Positions 1-8,781 of a stretch of 64,000 nucleotides of DNA are shown here, piece after piece. Each line of letters starts with the position of its first letter. Within the stretch, counting starts at the first letter, position 1. Source of the stretch: Stieleria mannarensis (GTDB taxonomy: Bacteria; Planctomycetota; Planctomycetia; Pirellulales; Pirellulaceae); contig NZ_JACEHH010000008.1 of NCBI RefSeq assembly GCF_014154935.1, positions 167,349-231,348 on the forward strand. The letters run 5' to 3'. The translations under genes and the position numbers were made by a program. Below the pieces are notes generated by a model, which worked only from the letters and a program-made list of their open reading frames with translations, made no database searches and was not told the DNA's origin.

Positions 1-175
1 AGCGGATCCCTATGAGCGGCTCAATGTCCTGGACGAGCATCCGGATTTGGTCGCGTCGTTGACGGTGGAGTTGGACGAATGGTTGAATGCGCCGCGGACG
101 AGCGATTCATCGGGGACGACCTCCCGTCCGGACCGTCGTCGGTGGGACAGCGCCCGCGAGTCGCCTGACGGCTAG
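1..175 (+). CDS. Sulfatase, C-terminal fragment (gene enters from the left edge)
   Basis: The frame starting at base 2 is open from the window edge to a TAG at 173-175. The 57 visible residues begin ADPYERLNVLDEHPDLVASL, which fits the usual end of secreted arylsulfatase-family enzymes (a DP-x-E-R-x-N motif, then an EHP-x-LV helix and a final L-x-x-W). About 25 low-complexity Ser/Thr/Arg residues follow. The catalytic domain is outside the window, so the substrate cannot be named. It lies 29 bases upstream of the fuconate dehydratase in the same direction, which suggests shared use of a sulfated, fucose-containing glycan. Confidence 0.6.
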   Translation, partial: ADPYERLNVLDEHPDLVASLTVELDEWLNAPRTSDSSGTTSRPDRRRWDSARESPDG

Positions 176-204
176 ACACCAACTTGTTACTTTTAAATGA
201 CTCT

Positions 205-1545
205 ATGAATCATCCCTCGATCACCATCACGTCGGCCGAAGTCATCGATCTTCGGGTTCCGACGTCGGACCAAATGCTCGGTTCGGACCCGTTTCACAAG
301 GCGCCGGATTACTCCTCGGCCGTGCTGCATTTAGAAACCGACGCGGGGCTGCGGGGCGTGTCGGTCGTGTTCACCGTCGGCGCGGGTACGGATTGGATTT
401 GCTACGGCATCCGAGACCTGTGCCGGCTGATCGTCGGCACCAGCTTGGACGATTTTTCATCCGCTCCGATCAAGCTGTATCGGCGGCTGATCGATCACCA
501 TCAACTGCGTTGGTTGCACGACGGCGTGTTTCGGATGGCCGCCGGCGCGGTGCTCAACGCGATGTGGGACTTGTGGGCCAAGTCGCTCGACAAACCGCTT
601 TGGAAATTGCTGGTCGATCTGGAACCGGAGTTCGTCGCCGATTGCATCGATTGGCGCAACATCGGTGATGCGCTGACGCGCGACGAAGCGCTCGCGCTGC
701 TGCAAAAGACGCGGCCCCACGTGACGGGGCGCGAGGCGGAGATGGCCGAGCGGGGACCCCGAGCCTATTGCACCGCCGGCTGGCTGGGGCTGAGCGATGA
801 CGAAATCCTGGCGACGATCCAGAAGCTTCAGGATCAGGGATTCGATGCGTTCAAGCTGAAGGTCGGACGCGATTCCGATCAAGACATTCGCCGGATCGGA
901 TTCATGCGCGATGCCATCGGTCCGGCGTCTGATTTGATGGTCGATGCGAATCAGTACTGGGGATTGGACCAGGCTAAGCGTCACATCGAGCGGTATCGGC
1001 CGTTCGATTTGAAGTGGATCGAAGAGCCGATCGCCCGCGACGATGTGCTCGGTTACGTCGAATTGGCCGAAACCTTCGCCGACGCCTCGTTTGATTTGGC
1101 CTGCGGCGAACAGGCGGCTTCACCAGTGATTTTCAAACAATTGCTCAAAAGCGGGGCGATCGGGTACTGCCAGATCGACGCGGTGCGCGTGGCCGGCGTG
1201 AACGACGTGATGGCGATCCTCCTGATGGCGGCCAAGTTCAACGTGCCGGTTTGTCCCCACGGCGGCGGCATCGCGCTGTGCAACATGATCCAGCATTACG
1301 GCATGTGGGATCAGATCGCGGTGTCGGGCCACTGTCAGACGCAATTGGTCGAGTACATCGATTTCCTGCAAGACGCGGTCGAGCAACCGGTGCGAGTCCG
1401 CGACGGATGCTACGTGACGCCCACGGCACCGGGCTGGGGATTGGAGTTTCGATCCGCGTTCATCGAGCAACACCGGTTCCCGGACGGGGAGGTCTGGAAG
1501 AATCGCAGTGCGGCGAAGAAAGGCGTGGCGTTTGAGATGGATTGA
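205..1545 (+). CDS. fucD: L-fuconate dehydratase, enolase superfamily
   Basis: This cytosolic enzyme would dehydrate L-fuconate to 2-keto-3-deoxy-L-fuconate (EC 4.2.1.68) in the non-phosphorylating fucose pathway. The ATG at 205 gives 446 residues, normal for the family; the frame is open from a TTG at 184, which would add only seven unlikely residues. Enolase-superfamily active-site residues sit where fuconate dehydratases have them: Lys217 and Lys219 in FKLKVG, metal ligands Asp247 (DANQYW), Glu273 (WIEEP) and Glu302 (CGEQ), and His352 in VCPHGGG. The close match of these positions to the Xanthomonas FucD numbering, as I recall it, favours FucD over a general mandelate racemase. The preceding sulfatase end supports a fucan-degradation context. 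Confidence 0.88.
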   Translation: MNHPSITITSAEVIDLRVPTSDQMLGSDPFHKAPDYSSAVLHLETDAGLRGVSVVFTVGAGTDWICYGIRDLCRLIVGTSLDDFSSAPIKLYRRLIDHHQLRWLHDGVFRMAAGAVLNAMWDLWAKSLDKPLWKLLVDLEPEFVADCIDWRNIGDALTRDEALALLQKTRPHVTGREAEMAERGPRAYCTAGWLGLSDDEILATIQKLQDQGFDAFKLKVGRDSDQDIRRIGFMRDAIGPASDLMVDANQYWGLDQAKRHIERYRPFDLKWIEEPIARDDVLGYVELAETFADASFDLACGEQAASPVIFKQLLKSGAIGYCQIDAVRVAGVNDVMAILLMAAKFNVPVCPHGGGIALCNMIQHYGMWDQIAVSGHCQTQLVEYIDFLQDAVEQPVRVRDGCYVTPTAPGWGLEFRSAFIEQHRFPDGEVWKNRSAAKKGVAFEMD

Positions 1546-1570
1546 ATGGTGGGATGAACGGTCGGGGAGG

Positions 1571-1747
1571 ATGACAGAAAAATGGGGGGCAGAAAAATGT
1601 GGCCTGGGGCTTGATAGAAATGCCCACGGATGGCAGCGCGAACCCGCGGATGTCATTCGGATCGGTGGGCATGAATAACCACTCGCATCGTGAGTTTTCC
1701 TGGGGCGGCGCCGCCTCGCTACGCTTGGGCGGCGGCTTGCCCCAGGC
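1571..1747. repeat. Cluster of three dispersed repeat motifs downstream of fucD
   Basis: No gene is visible from 1546 to 1807. The gap holds a doubled CAGAAAAATG-type motif at 1573-1600 (related to the elements at 8739 and 33915), a CCCACGGATGGCAGCGCG element at 1622-1671 that recurs at 63825-63899, and an inverted repeat at 1699-1746 whose arms are CCTGGGGC and GCCCCAGG. These resemble mobile or amplified intergenic repeats, and the last could also terminate transcription between convergent fucD and the DHH gene. Confidence 0.55.
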
Positions 1748-1807
1748 TACGGATTTGTATGCCCTTCAGGCAACAAGATTTGTGTCGCCGTTGACGTCGC
1801 CGTCCGC

Positions 1808-2776
1808 TTAGACCTCGACCGGAGTAACACCGGCGTGTTGGTCGGCGTTGATGCGGGTGACCAACTCTTGCAGAACCTGCTCGGCCTGGTCGTGCGAGAC
1901 CTGGCAGGTGCCGGCCGCTTCGTGTCCGCCGCCGCCATATTGATAACACAGCTCGCCGACATCGGTGCGGCAGGATCGATCCAGGATCGATTTGCCGATC
2001 GTGAACACCGTGTTCTGCTTTTGCTTGCCCCACAACACGTGGATCGAAATGTTGCACTGTGGAAAGACCGAATAGATCACGAACCGGTTGGTTGCATAGA
2101 TCGTTTCTTCCTCGCGCAAATCCAACACGACCAGGTTGTCGTGAACGGTGCCACACCGTTTCAGTTGGTCCTGGGCCAGCTCACGATGCAGCTGGTACAT
2201 TTCAACACGCTCGCGGACGTCCGGCAACAGCAGGATGTCTTCGATATCCAGATCGCGGCAGCAATCGATCAGATCCATCATCAATTGGTAGTTGGAAACG
2301 CGGAAGCTGCGGAAGCGTCCCAATCCGGTCCGGGCGTCCATCAGGAAGGAGAGCAGCGCCCAACCTTGAGGATTTAGTATCTCGTCGGCGGCGAATTTTG
2401 CTGCGTCGGCTTTGTCCACCGCCTCCATCATCGCCTGGCTGATTTTCGGGAACCGTTCACGTCCGCCGAAGTGGTCGTACACGACGCGTGCGGCAGAGTC
2501 GGCGCTGGTCGACAGCACATAGTTTTCGGCTTGTTCGCCTTCGTTACGAATCTCTTCGCTGCTGTGGTGATCGAAGCACAGGTGACAGCCTGGGACGTAG
2601 GGCAGGTTGGTCAGGATATCGTTCTCGGTCACCTCGATCTCGCCGTCCTGCATGTCCTTGGGATGGACAAATTTGATCTCGCCGAGGATGTCCAACTCTT
2701 TCAGCAGCAACGCGCAGACGAGTCCGTCAAAGTCACTTCGGGTCAGCAAGCGGTATCGTTGTTGTGTGTTGGTCAT
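1808..2776 (-). CDS. DHH/DHHA1 family phosphoesterase (exopolyphosphatase-like)
   Basis: This predicted cytosolic metal-dependent phosphoesterase has 322 residues. The N-terminal DHH domain shows SDFDG near residue 14 and the defining FDHH near residue 69, which bind two divalent metals. The C-terminal DHHA1 domain ends with the substrate-binding glycine loop GGGGHEAAGTC near residue 283. Family members cleave short oligoribonucleotides, cyclic dinucleotides, pAp or polyphosphate, and the sequence alone does not choose between these. The gene is 463 bases downstream of the chemotaxis-kinase hybrid on the same strand, with palindromic repeats between, so it probably has its own promoter. The ATG at 2776 gives a natural N-terminus. 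Confidence 0.8.
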   Translation of the reverse strand: MTNTQQRYRLLTRSDFDGLVCALLLKELDILGEIKFVHPKDMQDGEIEVTENDILTNLPYVPGCHLCFDHHSSEEIRNEGEQAENYVLSTSADSAARVVYDHFGGRERFPKISQAMMEAVDKADAAKFAADEILNPQGWALLSFLMDARTGLGRFRSFRVSNYQLMMDLIDCCRDLDIEDILLLPDVRERVEMYQLHRELAQDQLKRCGTVHDNLVVLDLREEETIYATNRFVIYSVFPQCNISIHVLWGKQKQNTVFTIGKSILDRSCRTDVGELCYQYGGGGHEAAGTCQVSHDQAEQVLQELVTRINADQHAGVTPVEV

Positions 2777-3238
2777 GTGCCCACATTCGATAGGTTTTGA
2801 TGAAAGAATGCCCGCTGCGTGACAGTCTTCGCACCTCGACAGGTGCCACAGCGACGGGGAAGTTTAGGCCGCGAAATGGCCCCAAAACCGTGAAAAGCGA
2901 ACGTGAAGCGAACGAAGCAATTGTCGGGTTTATCGCGGAGGGTAAACCCCAATGCCGCGAAGTACGCTGGCCCTTCCGCGCCGTCGCCCGTGGGGCTCAG
3001 CGCGACGACCTAGAAAGGACGTCGTACACCCTTCTACCGAGTACCTTTTACTCAATCTAAAGATAGGGATGGTCGCGATTTGCCTCTGCCTTAAGCTCGA
3101 CAGTCTCTTAGGACCGTCGAAAGAATAAATGGCGGGGATTGATTGTGGGATAGGCTTCCAGCCTGTCGTTTTCGCCATGACAGGCTGGAAGCCTATCCCA
3201 CATATTTTTCCGACGGTCCCTTCGCCCGACGTTCGCGT
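2777..3238. other. Gap with dispersed repeats, no gene seen
   Basis: I see no convincing coding region in these 462 bases. A segment at 3001-3027 (CGCGACGACCTAGAAAGGAC and following) recurs as its reverse complement at 42091-42118. A perfect long inverted repeat at 3144-3202 is listed separately. The promoter of the DHH gene should lie near 2780-2900, but no clear -35/-10 pair was recognised. Confidence 0.5.
3144..3202. repeat. Perfect 24-bp inverted repeat (GATAGGCTTCCAGCC family)
   Basis: The arms 3144-3167 and 3179-3202 are perfect reverse complements around an 11-base loop; the core is GGGATAGGCTTCCAGCCTGT. A half copy stands at 42027-42050 and a slightly degenerate full copy at 43729-43787, so it is a dispersed element. 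It lies just beyond the stop codon of the giant kinase gene and could serve as its terminator, although no T-run follows on the minus strand. Confidence 0.75.
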
Positions 3239-6200
3239 TCATCGTGGACGACGGGTCAACTCGGCGACGCGGCGGATCAGCCCGGCGGCATCGACGGGTT
3301 TGGCCATGAACTCGGTGCACCCGGCCGACAGGGCGTCGTTGATTTCATCGTTGGTTGCTCCGGCGGTCAGTGCGATCACCGGCACGGTGAAGCCCTCGTC
3401 GCGAATCTGTTGCGTCGCTTCGCGGCCGTCCAGTTCGGGCATCTGCATGTCCATCAGCACACATCCGAAGGGATTGTCGTCGGCTTCAGCGTCACGGATC
3501 GCTTGAACTGCTTCGGCGCCGTTGACGACTTCGACGACGTCCGCGCCGGCACGCGACAGGAACCGAGTGGTGACCAACCGCACGTCGCGGGAATCGTCGG
3601 CGACCAACACGCGGGCGTTGATTTGTTGCAATTGGTCTACGGCGGCACGGCGCGGCTTCAAATCGTCCGACCTCGCTTCGATCCGCTCGGCCGACGCCTC
3701 GACCGGCAATTGCAACACAAACTCGCTGCCTTCGCCTTCGACGCTGGTCGCGGTGATGTCGCCGCCCAACAGGTTCGCCAGCCGTTTGCTGATCACCAAC
3801 CCCAGCCCTGTCCCTTCGACGCCGACCCGCTTGCGATCGTGGACTTGGCTGAAGGTTTGGAACAGCCGATGCAAGTTGGCTTTGGAGATTCCGATCCCGG
3901 TGTCGATGACGCGAAACTGGATCACGTTTTCATCGGCGTCATCGACCGTCACGACGACCCGCACGCTGCCTTCGGGGGTGAACTTCAACGCATTGCCGAT
4001 CAAATTGACCAAGATCTGTTCGACCCGCGATCGATCACTGCGCAGGCTACTGGGGATCGGACCCTGGAATTCGATTGTCAGCGGCACGCCGGACGATTCG
4101 CTGCGGTGACGCATCAGTTCGTTGATGTCGGCCAGCATGGGCAGCAGTTTGAACCGCGATCGACGGACTTCCAACTTGCCGGCTTCGACTTTGGAAAGGT
4201 CCAGGATGTCGTTGATGATCCGCAGCAAGAACCGGCCGTTGCGGATCACGGTTTCCAGGTTGTCCGGATCGATCTCGTTGCCTTCGCGGATGTCTCGCAG
4301 CGTCAGATCGGCGAAACCCAAAATGGCGGACATCGGCGAGCGGATTTCGTGACTCATGTTGGTCAAGAATTGGCTCTTCGCCTGACTGGCTTCTTCGGCC
4401 GCGATGCGTGCGGCTTCCAAATAGGCTTCGGTCTCTTTCCGCCCGGTCACGTCGGTCATGTAGATCGCCGCGCCGTTGTCGACCGGAAACACGCGGGCGT
4501 CGTACCAACGGTTCAATCGCGGCGAGTAATATTCGGTCGTTTCCGCCGTTTGAGATTGCCGGACGCGATCGACCGCCGCCAACAAGGGCGGTTCGGCGTG
4601 GTTGCCGAACAAGTCGTGGACGGTGCGATCGACCAGACCAGATTCCTGGTCGGAAAAGTTCTGTGCCGCTTGATTGGCGACCTGGATCACACCATGTTCG
4701 TCGAAGCTGATGAACGGGTCTTGGCTTTTTGCGATCACCTCGGTGATGATCGCCCGCGATGCAGCCAGCTTTTGTTCGGTCAGCTTGCGTTCGGTGATGT
4801 CTTCGATCAACGAGATACAACACTCGGCCGTGTCGTCGACGTCCCGGCGAATCGACGTGGTCAGGTTGGCCCAAACGAGATGCCCATCCTTGTGGATGTA
4901 TCGTTTCTCCATCGAGTAGCCGGGAATTTCGCCCCGCTTCATTTGCATGAACAACAGCAAGTCTGAGTCCAAGTCATCGGGATGCGTCAGATCTTGGAAG
5001 GACAGCGATTGCAGTTCCTCGCGACTGTAGCCGAGGATCTGTGCCAGCTTTTCGTTGGCCCTCACCCACTGGCCTTCCAGCCCGACGTGGGCGATCCCGA
5101 TGGCGGCGTTTTCGAACGTGCTGCGGTATTCCAACTCGCTGCGTTTGAGCGACAGGTTGGCTTGGACGACATCGGTGACGTCGCTTTGCACACCGACGTA
5201 GTGGGTCAATCGGTCCTGGGCGTCAAAGATCGGCGTGATCACCAGTTCGTTGTAAAACTGGGCGTTGTCGCGGCGATAATTCAACAGCGTGACGCGGCAA
5301 CTTTCCTGGTTCTTGATCGCGTCGCGGATCCGTTGAACGTCAGCCGGATCGGTTTCGGGGCCTTGCAGAAACCTGCAATTGCGGCCCTTGACGTCTTCGG
5401 GGGCAAATCCGGTCAGCTGTTGAAAGCCTTGGTTGGCGTACACGATCGGCATGTCGTCCTTCTGTGCGTCGACGATCAGGATGCCGTTGCTGGCCGCGTC
5501 GATGGCGCGGGTCCGCAGACGCAATTGTTGTTCGGCCCTGCGCATGCTGGTGATGTCATACAGCGTGATCGCGGCCGACGAAACACGTTCGAACTCATCC
5601 AGAACCGGCGTGACGCGGATCAGCAGCGTGCGTTGTTTGTCCAGGATTTCCGTCACGATCTCTTTCGCGGCGACTTCGCCCTTGCGGACCAGTTGACGCA
5701 CCAGCGTTTCGCAGACCTCACAGATCGCCTGGGGCAGGACATCGCACAATTCGACGTTTCGTGACACGTCCAACTCATGGCCGAACAAGCGTGTCGCGCC
5801 GCGATTCCAACTGGTGACCCGCAAGTCGAGTTCGACGCCGATGATCGCATCGGTGCTGTCCTGGACGATCGACGTCAGTTTACGAAGCTTGTCGGAGGTT
5901 TCTTTGACGCTGCGCAGATTCGTCATCGTTAAAACGACCCCGTCGCGCTGGCGGTAGGGCGCGACCCGCAACAAAATCGGGTCCTCGCGGCGATCCGCGG
6001 TCTCAAGTTCAACGGGTTCGTGGTCGCGATGAACCTGACCGACCAAATCCACCAGATCGACGCCTTCGAGTGCGTGGGCATAATCGACCAACCGTTCGCC
6101 TTCGGCGTTCTTGCGGCGGATCAGCAACATGTCGGCCGCCGCCGGGGTGACGCGGCGGATGTTCAGATCGTTGTCGACCAGCACAATGCCGACGTCGCTT

Positions 6201-8467
6201 TCCTGCATGACCGTTTCCAGGTCACGCGTGGTTTCGGTCAACAACTGCAATCGCCGGCTGCTTTCGGCATTGGTCGTGTGCAATTCTTCGTTGACGCTGT
6301 GCAGTTCTTCGTTCGTGCTCTGCAGTTCCTCGTTGCTGCTGGTCAACTCCTCGTTGCTGGACTGCAGTTCTTCGTTGGTCGTTTCAACCTCTTCGATCGT
6401 CGATTGCAGGTTCTCGCGCGTGAATTCCAACTCCATTTCCAGCATCCGGATGCGTTCGGCGTTGAGTGCCAAGGCCGACGCGTCCGACGCATCCGCTTCG
6501 GCCGACGCCTGATCGCGTGACACCGCGTCGGCGGCCGGCATCGGCTGTGATTCAATGCGAGCGGTCGGTTGCCGGTGCGCCGGTGCGGCCGGGGTGAAGT
6601 TGATCAGATAGTGTGTTTCCGAATGGCGGGCGTGGTGAAAGGCGCTGATGCGGATGTCGATCCGCTGCGCCTGGACCGTGGCGTGTTCGGAGATCACCGA
6701 CACCTGATCGGCCTTCAGCCGTTCGATCGCCAGGGTGACGGGAAGCCGCAACGATTCGACCAGCAGGTCATCGACGGTGCCGGTCAAGCGGCCCGGACGG
6801 GCGGTGACGAAGGGTGACACGTCGCCAAAGATTTGCAGCGGGCGCAAGGCGTCGTCGACCAGGATCCCTGGCGGTGCGAATTGTTCCAAGATGCGATCGT
6901 AGGACGCCACCAACGCCGGTGTGGGTGCTCGTGACGAACGTGGCCGCAGCGGAATCGAAAGCTCAGTCGGCGGTCGTTTGCGGAGTTTCAGATCCAGCGG
7001 CAAGCGAGAGTCACGGTGCTTTTGAAAGATCCGCCAGTGTTTGTCCAGAATCGAAAAATCATCGACCAGATCGCCGGGCGTTTCGCTCGGACCCAGCCAC
7101 AGCACGCCGCGTGGCTGGAGCGCGTGGGCGAACATGTTCAACACGCGGCGCTGGGCGTCGTCGACCAGATAGATCAACAGGTTGCGACAGGTGACCAGGT
7201 CCATCCCGGTGAACGGTGCGTCTTGCAGCACGTCGTGGCGGGCAAACACGATCGAGCTGCGGATGTCTTTGCAGATTTCGAACCCGTCGTCGGTTCGGAC
7301 CAGGTACTTTTCGCGAAACGCCTGCGGGATTTCCGCCAGCGATTCGGCCGGATAGACGCCTCGTTGGGCGAACCGGATCGCATCGGGATGCAGGTCGGTG
7401 GCAAAGATTTTGATGCCCAGATCCAGACCCGATTTTTCACACTCGTGATGAATCAACATCGCGACGCTGTAAGCTTCTTGGCCGGTCGCACAGCCGGCGA
7501 TCCAGGAGCGGAACTCGTCCCCCACCGACTTGGCCGCAACCGCCGGGCGAATGCAGCGGTTGGCCAGCCGTTGATAGCCGTCGGGATCGCGGAAGAAACG
7601 CGTGACCCCGATCATCAGGTCATCGGCCAGACGTGACAATTCGGCGGGATCGCTGTCCAGCCGCTGGATGTAGCGGTCCAGTTGATCGATTTTGGACAAC
7701 AACATCCGCCGCGACAAACGCCGGGTGAACGTACCGATCTTGTACTGTTGGAAATCGACGCCGCAGATTCGCTCCAGGCGGCTGTAGACCGATTCGAGTT
7801 CGTTGCGTTCCAGCTCGGGCGAACAATGGGCGACGACGTCGTCGATGGAACTGCCCGCGAGGAAGGCGACCAGCGATTCGGCCAACTCGACGACCGGGGC
7901 GACCACGTGCACCGCGGAGGTCTTGATCGCGTTGAGCGGCATGCTGTTGAATTGAGCGCTGTCTTCGTCTTGGGACAGCACCAGTCCGCCGACGCGATGC
8001 ACGTCCACGATGCCTTCGCTGCCATCGCTGCCGGTGCCCGACAGGATCACAACCGCGACCCGACGATCGTTCTGGTCGGCCAGCGATTGAAAGAATTTGT
8101 CGATCGGCAAATTCAATTCGCCGTCGCCGCCACGCTCACGTAGCTGAAACTGGCCGTCGCAAAGGACGACGTGCTTGCCCGGCGGCAGCAGGTACACCGT
8201 GTCGCCCTGGGGATCGACCGCATCGGTCAATTGCACCGTCGGCATCTTGGTGCGGCGACCGAGCAGTTCGACCATATGACTTTGGTAGTCCGGCGACAAG
8301 TGCTGGACGACTACAAAGGCCGCCCCGGTGTCGATCGGTAATTGCTCGAACAGCGTTTCCAGGGCCGTCAATCCACCGGCCGAAGCCCCCAGACCGACGA
8401 TCGGAACCGACCGTTCGGTATGGTCTTGCGGAAGCTCCAATTCTTGGGGGGCCTGGCTGGATTCCAT
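3239..8467 (-). CDS. CheB-CheR-PAS-histidine kinase-receiver hybrid
   Basis: This is a cytosolic sensory hybrid of 1742 residues from the ATG at 8467; the frame is open to 8596, but the added 43 residues look unstructured. Visible order: a CheB methylesterase domain (about 20-205; Ser29 in GASAGG, His in VQHLSP, Asp in GTGSDG); a CheR methyltransferase with its helical N-domain (about 225-475; GCATGQEAYS, CRNLLIY); a PAS-like region; a coiled coil rich in EELQSSNEELTS repeats (about 665-750); several PAS/PAC domains; HisKA with His1373 in MSHEIRSP; HATPase; and a C-terminal receiver with Asp1673 in LMDMQMP. No transmembrane segment is seen. Such hybrids are thought to couple chemoreceptor-like methylation chemistry to phosphorelay output. 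No chemotaxis gene is adjacent. Confidence 0.88.
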   Translation of the reverse strand: MESSQAPQELELPQDHTERSVPIVGLGASAGGLTALETLFEQLPIDTGAAFVVVQHLSPDYQSHMVELLGRRTKMPTVQLTDAVDPQGDTVYLLPPGKHVVLCDGQFQLRERGGDGELNLPIDKFFQSLADQNDRRVAVVILSGTGSDGSEGIVDVHRVGGLVLSQDEDSAQFNSMPLNAIKTSAVHVVAPVVELAESLVAFLAGSSIDDVVAHCSPELERNELESVYSRLERICGVDFQQYKIGTFTRRLSRRMLLSKIDQLDRYIQRLDSDPAELSRLADDLMIGVTRFFRDPDGYQRLANRCIRPAVAAKSVGDEFRSWIAGCATGQEAYSVAMLIHHECEKSGLDLGIKIFATDLHPDAIRFAQRGVYPAESLAEIPQAFREKYLVRTDDGFEICKDIRSSIVFARHDVLQDAPFTGMDLVTCRNLLIYLVDDAQRRVLNMFAHALQPRGVLWLGPSETPGDLVDDFSILDKHWRIFQKHRDSRLPLDLKLRKRPPTELSIPLRPRSSRAPTPALVASYDRILEQFAPPGILVDDALRPLQIFGDVSPFVTARPGRLTGTVDDLLVESLRLPVTLAIERLKADQVSVISEHATVQAQRIDIRISAFHHARHSETHYLINFTPAAPAHRQPTARIESQPMPAADAVSRDQASAEADASDASALALNAERIRMLEMELEFTRENLQSTIEEVETTNEELQSSNEELTSSNEELQSTNEELHSVNEELHTTNAESSRRLQLLTETTRDLETVMQESDVGIVLVDNDLNIRRVTPAAADMLLIRRKNAEGERLVDYAHALEGVDLVDLVGQVHRDHEPVELETADRREDPILLRVAPYRQRDGVVLTMTNLRSVKETSDKLRKLTSIVQDSTDAIIGVELDLRVTSWNRGATRLFGHELDVSRNVELCDVLPQAICEVCETLVRQLVRKGEVAAKEIVTEILDKQRTLLIRVTPVLDEFERVSSAAITLYDITSMRRAEQQLRLRTRAIDAASNGILIVDAQKDDMPIVYANQGFQQLTGFAPEDVKGRNCRFLQGPETDPADVQRIRDAIKNQESCRVTLLNYRRDNAQFYNELVITPIFDAQDRLTHYVGVQSDVTDVVQANLSLKRSELEYRSTFENAAIGIAHVGLEGQWVRANEKLAQILGYSREELQSLSFQDLTHPDDLDSDLLLFMQMKRGEIPGYSMEKRYIHKDGHLVWANLTTSIRRDVDDTAECCISLIEDITERKLTEQKLAASRAIITEVIAKSQDPFISFDEHGVIQVANQAAQNFSDQESGLVDRTVHDLFGNHAEPPLLAAVDRVRQSQTAETTEYYSPRLNRWYDARVFPVDNGAAIYMTDVTGRKETEAYLEAARIAAEEASQAKSQFLTNMSHEIRSPMSAILGFADLTLRDIREGNEIDPDNLETVIRNGRFLLRIINDILDLSKVEAGKLEVRRSRFKLLPMLADINELMRHRSESSGVPLTIEFQGPIPSSLRSDRSRVEQILVNLIGNALKFTPEGSVRVVVTVDDADENVIQFRVIDTGIGISKANLHRLFQTFSQVHDRKRVGVEGTGLGLVISKRLANLLGGDITATSVEGEGSEFVLQLPVEASAERIEARSDDLKPRRAAVDQLQQINARVLVADDSRDVRLVTTRFLSRAGADVVEVVNGAEAVQAIRDAEADDNPFGCVLMDMQMPELDGREATQQIRDEGFTVPVIALTAGATNDEINDALSAGCTEFMAKPVDAAGLIRRVAELTRRPR

Positions 8468-8738
8468 CTGGCGGCTTGATCGAGGTCGCAACCGAGTCCC
8501 TACGTCGTGACCAACATCCAACGGAAACCGGATGTGGGGGGCTCTGCAGCGGAGAAAAAGTGTCGGGCATCTGAACGAACACGACACAGCCGCCATCGGT
8601 ATGCGTGCCCGTTCCTGAGAGGCAATGAATGCTGCGACCTTGCAGACGCTGGATTTTATGGCGATCGACCATGCCTGTCAATTTGACCGGCCGCGTCGAC
8701 GCGTGCCTAACGCCGATAGGATCTGGATCGACACGCAC

Positions 8739-8767
8739 CTCATCATTCTGCCCCGGATCATTCTGCC
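8739..8767 (-). repeat. Short dispersed repeat (GGCAGAATGATCCGGGGCAG)
   Basis: On the minus strand this reads as two GGCAGAATGAT half-units about 15 bases apart. An almost identical copy lies on the plus strand at 33915-33943, and a diverged relative at 1573-1600. All three are intergenic. Here it lies upstream of the hybrid kinase gene and downstream of the metal ATPase. Confidence 0.6.
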
Positions 8768-8781
8768 GTCCTTCCCCTGAT

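Noticed and set aside
3143..4966. A 607-residue plus-strand open frame
   Set aside because: It lies entirely antisense to the kinase/receiver domains of the hybrid protein, where motifs are clear on the minus strand; G/C-rich antisense frames are expected.
8468..8596. A longer N-terminus for the CheB-CheR hybrid
   Set aside because: The extra 43 residues are Cys/Arg-rich and unlike CheB beginnings; the ATG at 8467 gives a natural start.
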